From Candidatus Gastranaerophilales bacterium (GTDB lineage Bacteria > Cyanobacteriota > Vampirovibrionia > Gastranaerophilales > Gastranaerophilaceae): a stretch of 64,000 nt of DNA. Under the pieces are notes generated by a model. The model searched no databases and was not told the origin of the DNA. It saw only the letters and a program-made list of their open reading frames with translations. The position numbers and the translations under genes are program-made. Positions 26,859-35,851 of this stretch are shown piece by piece; positions within the stretch are counted from its first letter, which is position 1, and each line of letters starts with the position of its first letter. The stretch is taken from NCBI GenBank assembly GCA_944324175.1, contig CALUVH010000005.1:22881-86880 (forward strand), read 5' to 3'.

Positions 26859-28412
26859 TCACGCTAGTGAATTTAATTTTTCATTAATTTCATTCATCAA
26901 ATTAACATCATCAGTCTGACGTGCGTAGCTTTGTGCTTTTGTCAAAAGTCCGCGAGCTTTTGATGGGTTGTTGTAGTCGAGCATAATTTCTGCGGCTTCC
27001 TTGTAATTTTGAGCTACCTTTAGCGGAGAATCCGCATCGGCGTAATGCTGTACTGCTTTTGAGTACGAATGAAGTGCTTCTTGAGGCTCACCAAATTTCT
27101 CGTATGCTCCTGCCATACTTGATGAGATAAAACCTTTTACCTTTGAATTGTCAGTTTGCTCTGCCAGTTCATCAGCCATCGTATAGTAATCAAAAGATTG
27201 CTGCTCATACATATCTGTATAAATATTTCCCATTCTGGTCAAGGATACTGATTGCGCAGTGAGGTTATCAGATTCGCCTGCAAAAGAAATTGAATTGAAA
27301 TAATGATCCAATGCAGGTGTAATTTGATTTACATCATCGTATATTTGTGCCATTGAGTAGTGTACTTTGGTTTTTATATTGTTATCAGAAGTATTTTCAA
27401 GGGATTTGTTATAACTTTTAAGTGCTTGAGCATAAAAATCATGATCATCATAAATTTTTCCTACTTCATAGAAAATTTTTGATTTTGTCTCAGTATCTCC
27501 GACTTCATCAGCGCGCTGCAATGCTTGTTGGAATTTTGCAAGTGCTTTTTTAGGCTCATTAGCATAAGTTAATTTTTTTGATTCTATGAATAATGATTTT
27601 AACTCTTTATCTTGAGGGATAAGAGATGTTATTTTTGACTCTGTTGCAATTTCCTGCTCTACAGGCTCAGTTATAGTCTGAGCAACTGCTGATTTTTCTT
27701 CTGTTTTTTCAGATTCTTTTACTGAACCTTCAGGAAATTTTACTAAAAACTGCTTATTGATGTTATTTTCATCATACTTGAAATCTATCTGCTGCAAAAA
27801 TAGCGCATCTACCCAATTTTCTACAACCTTTGACTCTTTGTTTAAAGTTTTAGAGATGTAGTTATCTAAAATTGTAGATGCATTTTTCAGGTTTGATTTG
27901 ATTAATTTAGTGTTTGGATTATCTTTTCTGACTTGTTTTTCAACAAGTGCAAGATACCCATCGACTTCTTCTTTAAGGTCTGTAGGGGTACCTATCGCAA
28001 GTGCTGTGTTATTAAAGTCTTTTAAGATTTGGGCAATATTAATTGTTGAACTGCGTTTAAGTTCATTTGAATATGAATTTACTTGAGTAGTTGATGTATT
28101 TGAAGATGTCTGAGCTGATGCACTTTTACGCTGTGCTACTTGGCCTTGAATTTGACTGCGCATGGACTGCCAGTCTACTTGATTTTCTTTTTGGTAGGCT
28201 TGAGAGTATGAAGATCTTTGTGGACGGTTTTGCTCTACGTACTGAAGCCCTTTGCTTTTCGAGTTGGAATTCGATTGTTCTTCACGCTGGGTCTGCGTAG
28301 CTGATTTTGAGGTGTCGTCATCTTGTTTTTTCTTGACTGCACCGCGTCCATCTCTTACTATATAAGGTTTTTGAAAAATCCCGTTTAGCAAAATTCCCTC
28401 AATTCTACCCAA
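26859..28412 (-). CDS. TPR protein with low-complexity N-terminal half
   Basis: This 517-residue cytosolic protein starts with ~110 residues rich in Ser, Gln and Lys (disordered). A helical region of ~130 residues follows, then at least six TPR units from ~270 onwards (AKFQQALQRADEVGDTE, YAQALKSYNKSLENTSD, ALDHYFNSISFAG). The annotated start is a TTG with no clear ribosome site; a TAGAAT box ends 8 nt before it, so leaderless initiation is possible, or a later TTG after GAGGG may be used. It is probably an adaptor; partners are unknown. Confidence 0.75.
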   Translation of the reverse strand: MGRIEGILLNGIFQKPYIVRDGRGAVKKKQDDDTSKSATQTQREEQSNSNSKSKGLQYVEQNRPQRSSYSQAYQKENQVDWQSMRSQIQGQVAQRKSASAQTSSNTSTTQVNSYSNELKRSSTINIAQILKDFNNTALAIGTPTDLKEEVDGYLALVEKQVRKDNPNTKLIKSNLKNASTILDNYISKTLNKESKVVENWVDALFLQQIDFKYDENNINKQFLVKFPEGSVKESEKTEEKSAVAQTITEPVEQEIATESKITSLIPQDKELKSLFIESKKLTYANEPKKALAKFQQALQRADEVGDTETKSKIFYEVGKIYDDHDFYAQALKSYNKSLENTSDNNIKTKVHYSMAQIYDDVNQITPALDHYFNSISFAGESDNLTAQSVSLTRMGNIYTDMYEQQSFDYYTMADELAEQTDNSKVKGFISSSMAGAYEKFGEPQEALHSYSKAVQHYADADSPLKVAQNYKEAAEIMLDYNNPSKARGLLTKAQSYARQTDDVNLMNEINEKLNSLA

Positions 28413-28542
28413 GTTTGGTAATTCTACTATACATTAATTACTAACTACTTTGGTCATACTTTTGTATGAATTTCTACAACATGTATTTAAGGGTAATTTT
28501 TTTCATGTCAAGTGTTGATATTAAAGAATTTGCTCCCGACAA

Positions 28543-30315
28543 TTAAGGTCTTAAAATAAGCATTTCACAATTTTTGCAATCGAATTCAAGCGGATATTTT
28601 TTACCTTTTTCATCAATTAAGAATAGTTTTTTTGTTGATTTACACATATTGAAAGCATATTTTAAGCAGTGCTTAGTCCGCATAAGCTCGGCATTTTCTT
28701 TTTTAACCATCCCGCATTCAAAAGCTTTTTCACTAATTTCACAGTTACATTTCGAATAAAATATTTTAGCCAATTCATTATATACGTTTGCATGATAGTC
28801 GTAATTTTTCATAGGGAATTGTGCGTATTTTAGTGGCTTTTGAAACTCTCGAGGGTAATTTTTTAACCTTTCTTCCATCAGTTTGTCTAGAATTTCCCGT
28901 CGCAACCTGTTAATTTCAGCTAAAGGCATAAACGGCAATTCCCCAATAATCAAGATATCTTGTACGTAAAAATCGCTTTCACCTGTCTTTTTCATCTGCA
29001 TAATGAAGTTTTCACGCATTTTATCAGGATTTTTAGCTGCTTCCTTGATTTCCACATCGATTTGCACAGTATTATTATCTTCATCTACCACAGATAAAAT
29101 ACCTGATTGATATCTGAAATCAATTTTTATACGTCTTTTAGTTTTAGAATTAGTGAGTTGTCTTTCAAACTCAAAATCTAAATTCCGATAGATGACCTCA
29201 CCGACTTTGATATTATTCATTTTGTTAGGGAAAATACGCCCGCCCTCGACTTTATTTACAAGGCATCCGCAAAGCTCATCCGATGAGTAATAACAAAGCC
29301 CGTCTTGAGAATTGACCTTAACTTTCGAACTATCAAGTTCGAAACAATCCTTATACACTTTTTTCACCACTCCAAGTCTTTCACCTAAAGCCTTGGGACT
29401 GTCAAAATTGTAACATTTTTTCCTGCCTGTCAAAAAATAATCGGTAAAACCGCGGTTAAAACTCTTGTTTACATCCGGAGTAAAATCAAGAAAAACTTTT
29501 CCTGAGGAGGTCTTTTCACAGCACTCATTAATTTTTTGACGATAGTATGCAACAACATTTTTTACATAATTCTCATCTTTCAAGCGTCCTTCGATTTTAA
29601 AAGACTTTACTCCAGCTTCAATAAGTTTGGGAATATGTTCAGAAGCGTTGAAATCACGCATGCTCAATAAGTGTTTATCCTTAGCGATTATATTTCCTTT
29701 TTCGTCAACTAATGTATATTTTTTCCGACAAGGCTGCGCGCATTCCCCTCGATTGGCAGATCTTCCGCCTATATATTGACTTAAGTAACACTGTCCGCTG
29801 TAGCTGACACATAACGCTCCATGAATAAATGTCTCCACCTCAGCTTTGAGCGAGGCACATACTTTTTGAATTTCTTCAACTGAAAGCTCTCGAGCCAGTA
29901 TAACCCGAGATATTCCAAGTTTATCAAAAAATTTGACTTTTTCTAATTTACGATTATCGCACTGAGTACTTGCATGAATTACAATCGGAGGGATTTCGCC
30001 TCTCATCGCAAGCTCGATAATTCCCATATCTTGAACTATAATCGCATCGACACCAATTTCATACAATTTTTTTATAAGCTCTTTTGCCTGCTGCAACTCA
30101 CCATCTGTCAAAATCGTATTTATGGTTACATGAACTTTTACATAAAAACGATGTGCATATTCTACAATACTTTTAATATCTTCAATGGAATTAGAAGCGT
30201 TTTTTCTGGCGCCAAAATCCAAAGCTCCGATATACACAGCATCAGCACCGCAATCAATTGCACTAATCGCCGTGTCTTTGTCTTTTGCAGGTGCTAAAAG
30301 TTCAACTTTTTTCAT
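28543..30315 (-). CDS. Peptidase U32 family protein (RlhA/TrhP-like)
   Basis: This 590-residue protein has a TIM-barrel-like N-terminal half (MKKVELLAPAKDKDTAISAI). The U32 signature spans FIHGALCVSYSGQCYLSQY and RSANRGECAQPCRKKY, whose cysteines can bind an iron-sulfur cluster. E. coli relatives hydroxylate rRNA C2501 (RlhA) or tRNA U34 (TrhP), so RNA modification is more likely than proteolysis. The C-terminal Cys pair (CKNCE, MCKST) may add a metal site. The ATG is 6 nt after TGTTATAAT and has no ribosome site. Confidence 0.82.
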   Translation of the reverse strand: MKKVELLAPAKDKDTAISAIDCGADAVYIGALDFGARKNASNSIEDIKSIVEYAHRFYVKVHVTINTILTDGELQQAKELIKKLYEIGVDAIIVQDMGIIELAMRGEIPPIVIHASTQCDNRKLEKVKFFDKLGISRVILARELSVEEIQKVCASLKAEVETFIHGALCVSYSGQCYLSQYIGGRSANRGECAQPCRKKYTLVDEKGNIIAKDKHLLSMRDFNASEHIPKLIEAGVKSFKIEGRLKDENYVKNVVAYYRQKINECCEKTSSGKVFLDFTPDVNKSFNRGFTDYFLTGRKKCYNFDSPKALGERLGVVKKVYKDCFELDSSKVKVNSQDGLCYYSSDELCGCLVNKVEGGRIFPNKMNNIKVGEVIYRNLDFEFERQLTNSKTKRRIKIDFRYQSGILSVVDEDNNTVQIDVEIKEAAKNPDKMRENFIMQMKKTGESDFYVQDILIIGELPFMPLAEINRLRREILDKLMEERLKNYPREFQKPLKYAQFPMKNYDYHANVYNELAKIFYSKCNCEISEKAFECGMVKKENAELMRTKHCLKYAFNMCKSTKKLFLIDEKGKKYPLEFDCKNCEMLILRP

Positions 30316-30321
30316 ACACAG

Positions 30322-30330
30322 ATTATAACA
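30322..30330 (-). promoter_or_regulatory. Extended -10 promoter, predicted leaderless start
   Basis: TGTTATAAT on the minus strand ends 6 nt before the U32 gene ATG. It overlaps the stop codon of the preceding small gene. Confidence 0.6.
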
Positions 30331-30622
30331 TCAAATCAAGATTTTTACCAAGCTCAGAATAATCAACACTGCCAATAAATTTTCCATCAGCTTTGTAAAA
30401 AGAATCCGTTATCAAATTTTCATTTTCATCATACTTTGAAATTCTAACAGGTTTTGTACCATTTGAGTTCATAAATACATCTTTTTTAACACGCCCTGTC
30501 TTTCTGTCAAATTCAGAAGCCAGAGTCAAAATTCCATTTTTATCATAAAATTTTTTAACGAGTTTGTCTGCCTTTAAAACAATCTTTTGAGGCGAGTTAT
30601 ATTTCGGGGTAATCTTCATCAT
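30323..30622 (-). CDS. Conserved-looking hypothetical protein, 99 residues
   Basis: I do not recognise the family. The protein is small, basic and without a signal peptide. It has repeated strand-turn units (FYDKNGILTLASEFD, KYDENENLITDSFYKADG) that resemble the MORN-like Y.ENG repeats of toxin-antitoxin and phospholipid-binding proteins. A ribosome site (GGAAGGA) and an upstream TATAAT support expression. It ends 7 bp before the U32 gene. Confidence 0.6.
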   Translation of the reverse strand: MMKITPKYNSPQKIVLKADKLVKKFYDKNGILTLASEFDRKTGRVKKDVFMNSNGTKPVRISKYDENENLITDSFYKADGKFIGSVDYSELGKNLDLML

Positions 30623-30661
30623 AATATTATCTTCCTTCCGAGATAATTATATATAAAAAAC

Positions 30662-30692
30662 AAGAAACCGTCTTTGTATAAGACGGTTTCTT
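30662..30692 (-). terminator. Intrinsic terminator of the alcohol dehydrogenase gene
   Basis: The perfect stem AAGAAACCGTCTT / AAGACGGTTTCTT is followed by GTTTTTTA on the minus strand. Confidence 0.9.
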
Positions 30693-30715
30693 AACTTATC
30701 TTAAAAAATTATAAC

Positions 30716-31924
30716 TTATAGAGGTCTTAGTGAGTTTCTATAAATTGCCTCTACGACATCACGTCCGTTACCACTAGGCGCGATATCAAGTAACCCGCTC
30801 AATGAAGGAGTTGTATAGACTAAATCTACCAATTTTTCAACATCAGCATCGCTAAATCCTTCATCTTCAAGTTTTTCAGGTACCCCCACAGATTTTAACC
30901 ACTCTTGTACACCTTTAGCAGCTTTTTCAGCTTCAGAAGCATCACCTTTCAAGTCTGATACAATCGGTGAAAGGATATCAGCCAAGATATTTGCCTTATC
31001 TTTGTAAATAGTTTTGATTACAGCAGGTAGTAATATCGCAAGTCCAAGACCGTGAGATAACTCAGGTTTAACCGCACTTAAAGGATGTTCAAGAGCGTGA
31101 GTATAATGCAATAATCCGTTATCAAAACATACACCACCCATCATAGCAGCATACGCTAAGAAATATCTTGCTTCTAAATCATCAGGATTTTCAATAGCTT
31201 TTGGTAAATATTGATGTACAAGTGCTATCACTTCTCTTGCAAGTGTCACACAATAAGGAGAAAGCACAGCACTTGTAGCAGCTTCTACAACATGGTTTAC
31301 TGCATCTATCGAAACATATCTTGTCTGTTTCGGTGACAATTTCACCATTAACTGAGGATCATCAATTGCATACATTGGATAAATACAATCATAAGCAATA
31401 GCCGGTTTAAAATTCTTTTCAGGCACTGTCACAACTGCAAATCTGTTTGTTTCTGTACCAGTACCATGAGTTAAATTTATTGATACAATCGGCGCAGCCT
31501 TATCAGGTGTGAATGTAAATTCATAAATATCATTAGCAGTTTTGTCTGGATACTCAAGCAAAATTGCAACTGATTTACCCGCATCGGTAGGAGAACCGCC
31601 TCCAATTGCTATTACAGCTTTTGCACCAAATTCTTTTGCAATTTTAGTAGCATCATTTACATGATGAGTAGTCGGGTTTGGAGTTACCTGATCATAATTT
31701 ACATAACCGATACCACTATCTTTCAATGCCTTTTCTACATAATCCCAAGCACCGGTTGCTTTATAAGCATTGCGACCTGACATAACTATAACTTTGTCAA
31801 TACCTTTTGATTTCAAATCTTTTGCGATGTCATTGATTTTTTGTATCGCCCCAACACCAAAAAATACACTGGTTCTTGTACGTATTTCGCGTACTTCGTT
31901 AATGTTAATGTCTTTTTCCCACAT
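30716..31924 (-). CDS. Iron-containing alcohol dehydrogenase
   Basis: This 402-residue group III dehydrogenase interconverts alcohols and aldehydes with NAD(P)H. Cofactor loops are GGGSPTDAGKSVA and THGTGTETN. Metal ligands are predicted in AIDDPQ (Asp), DAVNHVVEA (His), YTHALEHPLSA (His) and LSHGLGLA (His). It is probably part of mixed-acid or ethanol fermentation, in keeping with the D-2-hydroxyacid dehydrogenase nearby. The substrate is not readable. A good ribosome site (AAGGAGAG) precedes the ATG, with TACAAT upstream. Confidence 0.9.
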   Translation of the reverse strand: MWEKDININEVREIRTRTSVFFGVGAIQKINDIAKDLKSKGIDKVIVMSGRNAYKATGAWDYVEKALKDSGIGYVNYDQVTPNPTTHHVNDATKIAKEFGAKAVIAIGGGSPTDAGKSVAILLEYPDKTANDIYEFTFTPDKAAPIVSINLTHGTGTETNRFAVVTVPEKNFKPAIAYDCIYPMYAIDDPQLMVKLSPKQTRYVSIDAVNHVVEAATSAVLSPYCVTLAREVIALVHQYLPKAIENPDDLEARYFLAYAAMMGGVCFDNGLLHYTHALEHPLSAVKPELSHGLGLAILLPAVIKTIYKDKANILADILSPIVSDLKGDASEAEKAAKGVQEWLKSVGVPEKLEDEGFSDADVEKLVDLVYTTPSLSGLLDIAPSGNGRDVVEAIYRNSLRPL

Positions 31925-32002
31925 AAAAACTCTCCTTAATATCTTCTACAACATGAATTGTATCACTAATTTTTTAAAAATTCTATATTCAACACTAAAA
32001 AA

Positions 32003-32030
32003 GCAGGAGATAAATAAATTTATCTCCCGC
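32003..32030 (-). terminator. Intrinsic terminator of pgk
   Basis: GGAGATAAAT / ATTTATCTCC, extended by GC/GC, is followed by TTTTTTAG on the minus strand. Confidence 0.85.
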
Positions 32031-32053
32031 AAAAATATAAGTTCTCTATAGAA

Positions 32054-33256
32054 TTACTTGTCATCCAAAGCAGCAACGCCTGGTAACACTTTTCCTTCGA
32101 TAAATTCTAATGAAGCGCCACCACCTGTAGATACGTGTGTGAAATCTTCAGCTTTACAGAATTTTTTAGCTGCTGAAACTGAATCACCACCACCGATTAC
32201 AGAAGTTGCACCATTTTTGGTAGCTTCAACAATAGCTTCCAATACAGCTTTCGTACCTTCAGCAAAAGCAGGGTTTTCAAATGCGCCTACAGGGCCGTTC
32301 ATCAAGATAGTTTTAGAATTTTTAAGAACTTCCGCAAAAGCTTTTCTTGATTCCATACCTGCATCTACACCTTCAAATCCGTCAGGAATTTCGTTGATTT
32401 TAACAAATTTATTTGTACCGTTACCTGAAAAATCATCTGTAACAAGTACGTCAGTAGCCATAACAAGCTTAACACCTTTATCAGCAGCTTTCTTTTCGAT
32501 AGCCTTAGCTACTTCAAGCTGGTCATCTTCGCAAATTGAATTACCGATTTTACCACCGTTTGCTTTTACAAATGTATAAGCCATGCCACCACCGATAATC
32601 ATGTTGTCAACTTTGTCAAGCAAGTTTTCTAACACACCGATTTTTGATGAAACTTTAGCACCGCCAACAACCGCTGTGAAAGGACGAGTCGGGTTGTCTA
32701 ATGCTTGAGATAGACATCTCAATTCTTTTTCCATCAAAAGCCCTGAAACAGCCGGTTTTAAAACTTTTGCTAACTTCGCAGTTGAAGTGTGATTTCTGTG
32801 AGCAGCACCGAAAGCATCGTTTACATAAAAATCACCTAATTTCGCAAGCTCATTTGCAAATGTCATATCATCATCTTTAGCTTCTTCAGCCTTGTAGTAG
32901 CGGATGTTTTCCAATAAAGCTACCTGACCGTCTTTCAAAGCTTCCAATTCTTTTTCTGCACCTTCACCTACAGGTGTTGCAACGAACAACACTTCTTCAC
33001 CCAATACTTTTGATAAGTATTTTGCAACAGGTTCCAATGTGAATTCAGGGTTTCTTTCACCTTTTGGTCTGCCTAAGTGCGCCATTAAAATAATCTTTGC
33101 CCCTTTGTCCTTCAAAAATTGTACTGTAGGCAAAATAGCTTGAATTCTGGTATCATCAGTTACATTTTTGTCTACATCCAAAGGTACGTTGATGTCTACT
33201 CTCACCAATGCTCTTTTTCCTTGAATGTCTCCTAAATCTTTAATTGATTTTTTCAT
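32054..33256 (-). CDS. pgk: Phosphoglycerate kinase
   Basis: This 400-residue glycolytic enzyme transfers phosphate between 1,3-bisphosphoglycerate and ADP. The N-terminal signature RVDINVPLD, the basic patch [10 protein letters not shown] and NHTSTAK, and the C-terminal nucleotide site [12 protein letters not shown] with [13 protein letters not shown] are all present. Length is standard. The ribosome site is AAGGAG. It is a single-gene unit bounded by its own terminator. Confidence 0.97.
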   Translation of the reverse strand: MKKSIKDLGDIQGKRALVRVDINVPLDVDKNVTDDTRIQAILPTVQFLKDKGAKIILMAHLGRPKGERNPEFTLEPVAKYLSKVLGEEVLFVATPVGEGAEKELEALKDGQVALLENIRYYKAEEAKDDDMTFANELAKLGDFYVNDAFGAAHRNHTSTAKLAKVLKPAVSGLLMEKELRCLSQALDNPTRPFTAVVGGAKVSSKIGVLENLLDKVDNMIIGGGMAYTFVKANGGKIGNSICEDDQLEVAKAIEKKAADKGVKLVMATDVLVTDDFSGNGTNKFVKINEIPDGFEGVDAGMESRKAFAEVLKNSKTILMNGPVGAFENPAFAEGTKAVLEAIVEATKNGATSVIGGGDSVSAAKKFCKAEDFTHVSTGGGASLEFIEGKVLPGVAALDDK

Positions 33257-33406
33257 AAGTTTTCTCCTTATTTAAAACTTCGCAAGTAAATTTTACACAA
33301 AACAAAAATTTTACGCAATGATACTTTTATATTCCTTAACTACCCGACTGCGTAATTCAAAATAGTAAAAACTTAAGCTAAATTATTTTTAAAAAAGGAG
33401 AGAAAA

Positions 33407-33871
33407 ATGAAAAAATACATTCTAATCTTATCAATATCAATACTGGCATTCACTTGCGGATACTCATTAAATAACAAAGCGATTTCAGGTGACACGGATT
33501 ACAAAATTGCAGTCGTGGACTTACAACAACTCATTTCAAACTCAAATGAAGTCAAAAAGCTCAAAGCAGAGCAAGAAAAGAAAATGCAGACAATGCAATC
33601 CACCCTAGAAAAAGCACGAGTCGAAATGTCAAAAGAAACTGATAAAGACAAACTCGCAGCCATAGAAGAAAAATACAGAAACGACATCAATAGTCAAAAA
33701 ACTGCCATGGAACAGGAATACAATACAAAATTTAACGAAATTGATAAAAACATAAGAAATGCAGTGATAGAAAAAGCAAGGGCAATGAATTATAACCTTG
33801 TACTGCCTAAAAATATAGTATTGCTTGGCGGAGATGACATAACCGCTCAAGTAGCTCAATCCGTTAAGTAA
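33407..33871 (+). CDS. OmpH/Skp-like periplasmic chaperone
   Basis: This 154-residue exported protein has a signal peptide (MKKYILILSISILAFTCGYS; the Cys could make it a lipoprotein). A central coiled coil (VKKLKAEQEKKMQTMQSTLE) follows, with the Skp-type start KIAVVDLQQLISNS and end YNLVLPKNIVLLGGDDIT. Skp holds unfolded outer-membrane proteins, so its presence supports a two-membrane cell. The ribosome site AAAAAGGAGAG is strong. Confidence 0.85.
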   Translation: MKKYILILSISILAFTCGYSLNNKAISGDTDYKIAVVDLQQLISNSNEVKKLKAEQEKKMQTMQSTLEKARVEMSKETDKDKLAAIEEKYRNDINSQKTAMEQEYNTKFNEIDKNIRNAVIEKARAMNYNLVLPKNIVLLGGDDITAQVAQSVK

Positions 33872-34016
33872 GATTTCGTTAGGGTAGAAACCACAAATTT
33901 AGAAAACAGCTAAGCCGTAAGGCTCTATTATATAATTATACACAACAGGTGCCGATTAGACACCTGCGTGTTGTTGTTTCAAAACATTATTTGCATTATG
34001 TACATTGTACAAGCAC
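33872..34016. repeat. Repeat block downstream of pilin gene B
   Basis: It holds one R2 element (AACAGCTAAGCCGTAAGG..., 33905-33927) and one R3 element (ACAGGTGCC-GATTA-GACACCTG with flanking GTGTTG, ~33943-33975). The conserved ATTTGCATTATG motif seen after all three pilin genes follows at ~33987. Confidence 0.7.
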
Positions 34017-34391
34017 ATCGTCACTATTTACTAAAACACCTAGCGCAAGCCGAGCAGAGGCAGGAGCGCAGCGACAGACGAGCGACAATCAACGGAAACG
34101 TTGAGTTTTCGGTGTTGGCGCGAGCGGTGCCGTTGCGCGAGTGAGCTGAGGGCGAAGGGCTGCACACGGCGGCGAGGAGACGGCGAAGCAGCCCGTAGAC
34201 CCGTTAATCGCGAACGAGTAAGAATATCGCGAGGCGGATTTTACGTAAGAGTGGAGTCGAGCGTAGCGAGCGAACTCGAGAGTCTGAGGGCGAGATTTGC
34301 GACTAACGTAGTTTTAGCAAATCGCTCGCCCTCAGACAGTAAAATTCAAGACAGCGCATCGTTGCATCTATTTGAAACACCTAGCGCGGTG
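34017..34391 (-). other. GC-rich ~330-bp insertion at the 3' end of pilin gene B
   Basis: The pilin end sequence occurs twice. One copy carries the present stop (GCGCTAGGTGTTTCAAATAG at ~34369-34388). A second lies ~333 bp further on (GCGCTAGGTGTTTTAGTAAA at ~34028-34048) and matches the end of pilin C better. The DNA between is markedly richer in G+C than the rest of the window and has several inverted repeats. No convincing gene is inside. Confidence 0.65.
34282..34337. repeat. Long inverted repeat downstream of pilin B variable region
   Basis: GTCTGAGGGCGAG pairs with CTCGCCCTCAGAC, continued by ATTTGC/GCAAAT after a 2-nt bulge, around a 17-nt loop. It begins ~30 bp past the pilin stop and has no T run, so it is not an ordinary terminator. 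Confidence 0.8.
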
Positions 34392-35480
34392 GCCAGGGTA
34401 GTCCACGTTGCCGTCGTACCAGCTACTGCCGGAAGAGCTGAAGTAGCGCCTGTATGCGTTGTTGCTACCGTAGGGCTCACTCGACAAATAGCCCCAGCCG
34501 TTAGTGGACCAATTGAGTTCAGTCGCTCGATCTGAATCTAGGGGTATGTGGTCTCGGTTTTCCAATCTTCCTATCGGGTTGTCTTCCTGTTTGTATATGT
34601 ATGTTGCTACATCTGCTAATTCCTGCATCGTTGGTAATCTCATTTCATTATCTGCACATGCTTTCTTTGCTCCTGCCCAAGAATTATATGAACAATAACT
34701 GTTTGTGCTTCCTCGATCGTCATCCCATTCTTCGTTTCCACTTCCTGTGCAAGTGTTTATTGCTGTCGTTGGATAGATATCGCTTGCGGCTATGCATTTG
34801 TCTTGGAATTTCATATCGCACGTTGAAATTGTTGCATTCTTTAATTGGATATCATCGCCTACTCTATTTGGACCTTTCTTTCCATTTACATCTATCAACA
34901 TACTCATGCAACCTACCTGACCGTTTTGACCTTCTTTACTAAATGGGTCGACGCTACTACAATTCGGATTGTATGCCATAACCACCGTTGTACCGTCCGC
35001 TATCACAAATCCCATTGTATTTGTATTCCACTCTTTTTGTCCTAGTTTACTTGCGGTTGTTAAGCTGCTTACTTCTACTTCTGTTTCTTTATCGCCTGTT
35101 TGTACAAATTTTGTTGCGTAACAGTTTTCTAGTTTATCGTTTTCACAAGTTTTGATTACTTTTACATACTTCTTAAAATAGTTCATGTAATCTTCTGTAC
35201 TGCTTGCTACTCCTGTCATTACTCCGTCTATATTCATTTGACGTGTTGCTTCGACAAGTTTCTTGTCCCATAAGTCTTTTGCAGTTTTCCATGCTTTGTC
35301 GTTGTGGTTCTCTATCATGCTAGGTATCGTCAGGGCTGCTACAACTCCGATGATACTCAACGTGATTAACACCTCGGCCAGTGTAAATGCACTTTTGCGT
35401 TGACCTAAGTTCAAATGTGGTCTTCGACCACCCTCTGCGAATGTGAATGCACTTTTGCGTTTTGTAATTTTTGCAATCAT
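34368..35480 (-). CDS. Type IV pilin-like protein B with variable C-terminus and duplicated prepilin motif
   Basis: This ~370-residue paralogue of pilins A and C has the same body and a different C-terminal tail (ending YPGHRARCFK). ATG 35480 follows the ribosome site GAAGGAGG. The N-terminus is unusual: RKSAFTFAEGGRRPHLNLGQ is followed by RKSAFTLAEVLITLSIIG, so the prepilin-peptidase recognition motif occurs twice, separated by an insert that contains a DNA palindrome (35417-35431). Only the second motif is joined to the hydrophobic helix. The upstream frame stays open to 35651 and could join the leader ORF if the G tract changed by one base. Confidence 0.85.
   Translation of the reverse strand: MIAKITKRKSAFTFAEGGRRPHLNLGQRKSAFTLAEVLITLSIIGVVAALTIPSMIENHNDKAWKTAKDLWDKKLVEATRQMNIDGVMTGVASSTEDYMNYFKKYVKVIKTCENDKLENCYATKFVQTGDKETEVEVSSLTTASKLGQKEWNTNTMGFVIADGTTVVMAYNPNCSSVDPFSKEGQNGQVGCMSMLIDVNGKKGPNRVGDDIQLKNATISTCDMKFQDKCIAASDIYPTTAINTCTGSGNEEWDDDRGSTNSYCSYNSWAGAKKACADNEMRLPTMQELADVATYIYKQEDNPIGRLENRDHIPLDSDRATELNWSTNGWGYLSSEPYGSNNAYRRYFSSSGSSWYDGNVDYPGHRARCFK
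34385..34517 (-). other. Candidate DGR variable region, pilin B
   Basis: Against pilin A, about 11 codons differ while keeping C in the third position (for example TAC/AGC, AGC/CAC, GGC/AGC, GAC/ATC, GGC/TTC, AAC/GGC, GAC/AGC, GGC/GAC). The codons between them are unchanged apart from two synonymous differences. Confidence 0.68.
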
Positions 35481-35602
35481 ATTCTTACCTCCTTCATTTC
35501 CTTTCATTTGTACTGTACTAATATGATTTTTGTAATTTTTTGCATAGCAAAGCACACAAGCATTGCTACTTGTGTCAATTTCTTTTATAGACGAAAAGCC
35601 GC

Positions 35603-35722
35603 TTATAGAGCCTCTAAATACCCCCCCCCCCGTGAAACTGGCTCTACGCAAGGGATTACAGACATTAACTCCATGCCTGCATATTCTTCCAACCTGATTG
35701 TATTTCTAAACGTAATACTCAT
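35603..35722 (-). CDS. Leader ORF of pilin cassette B with 11-G tract
   Basis: A leaderless ATG at 35722 starts MSITFRNTIRLEEYAGMEL, matching the leader of cassette A. The frame crosses 11 G and ends six codons later (39 residues). One extra G would place it in the frame that stays open through ...GSISGFSSIKEID... into the pilin ORF itself, making an N-terminally extended pilin. Function is unknown. Confidence 0.5.
   Translation of the reverse strand: MSITFRNTIRLEEYAGMELMSVIPCVEPVSRGGGYLEAL
35621..35631 (-). repeat. Homopolymeric G11 tract
   Basis: Eleven C on the plus strand lie in the leader ORF, 141 bp upstream of the pilin B ATG, at the place equivalent to the G11 tract of cassette A. 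Confidence 0.85.
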
Positions 35723-35728
35723 ATTTTG

Positions 35729-35757
35729 ATTATAACGTATTTTTCGCTACTTCGCAA
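35729..35757 (-). promoter_or_regulatory. Promoter of pilin leader B
   Basis: TTGCGA, a 17-bp spacer and TATAAT on the minus strand end 6 nt before the leader ORF ATG. Confidence 0.65.
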
Positions 35758-35787
35758 GGGGGGAGGTAAATTTCATTCTTTTGTATG

Positions 35788-35824
35788 AGAAAAAGCCTCA
35801 ATTCTCAACAAAGTAAGGCTTTAT
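35788..35824 (-). terminator. Intrinsic terminator of the glycosyltransferase gene
   Basis: AAGCCTTA...TGAGGCTTTTTCTC forms a stem with a T run on the minus strand. A near copy lies at 26259-26293 upstream of pilin leader A, so it appears to belong to the duplicated cassette. Confidence 0.7.
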
Positions 35825-35851
35825 TTTTCGTTACAAAGCACTTTGTAAAGA

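Noticed and set aside
34101..34535. 144-residue plus-strand ORF rich in Arg and Ala
   Set aside because: It runs antisense through the GC-rich insertion and the pilin B tail; it has no ribosome site, and its composition simply reflects high G+C.
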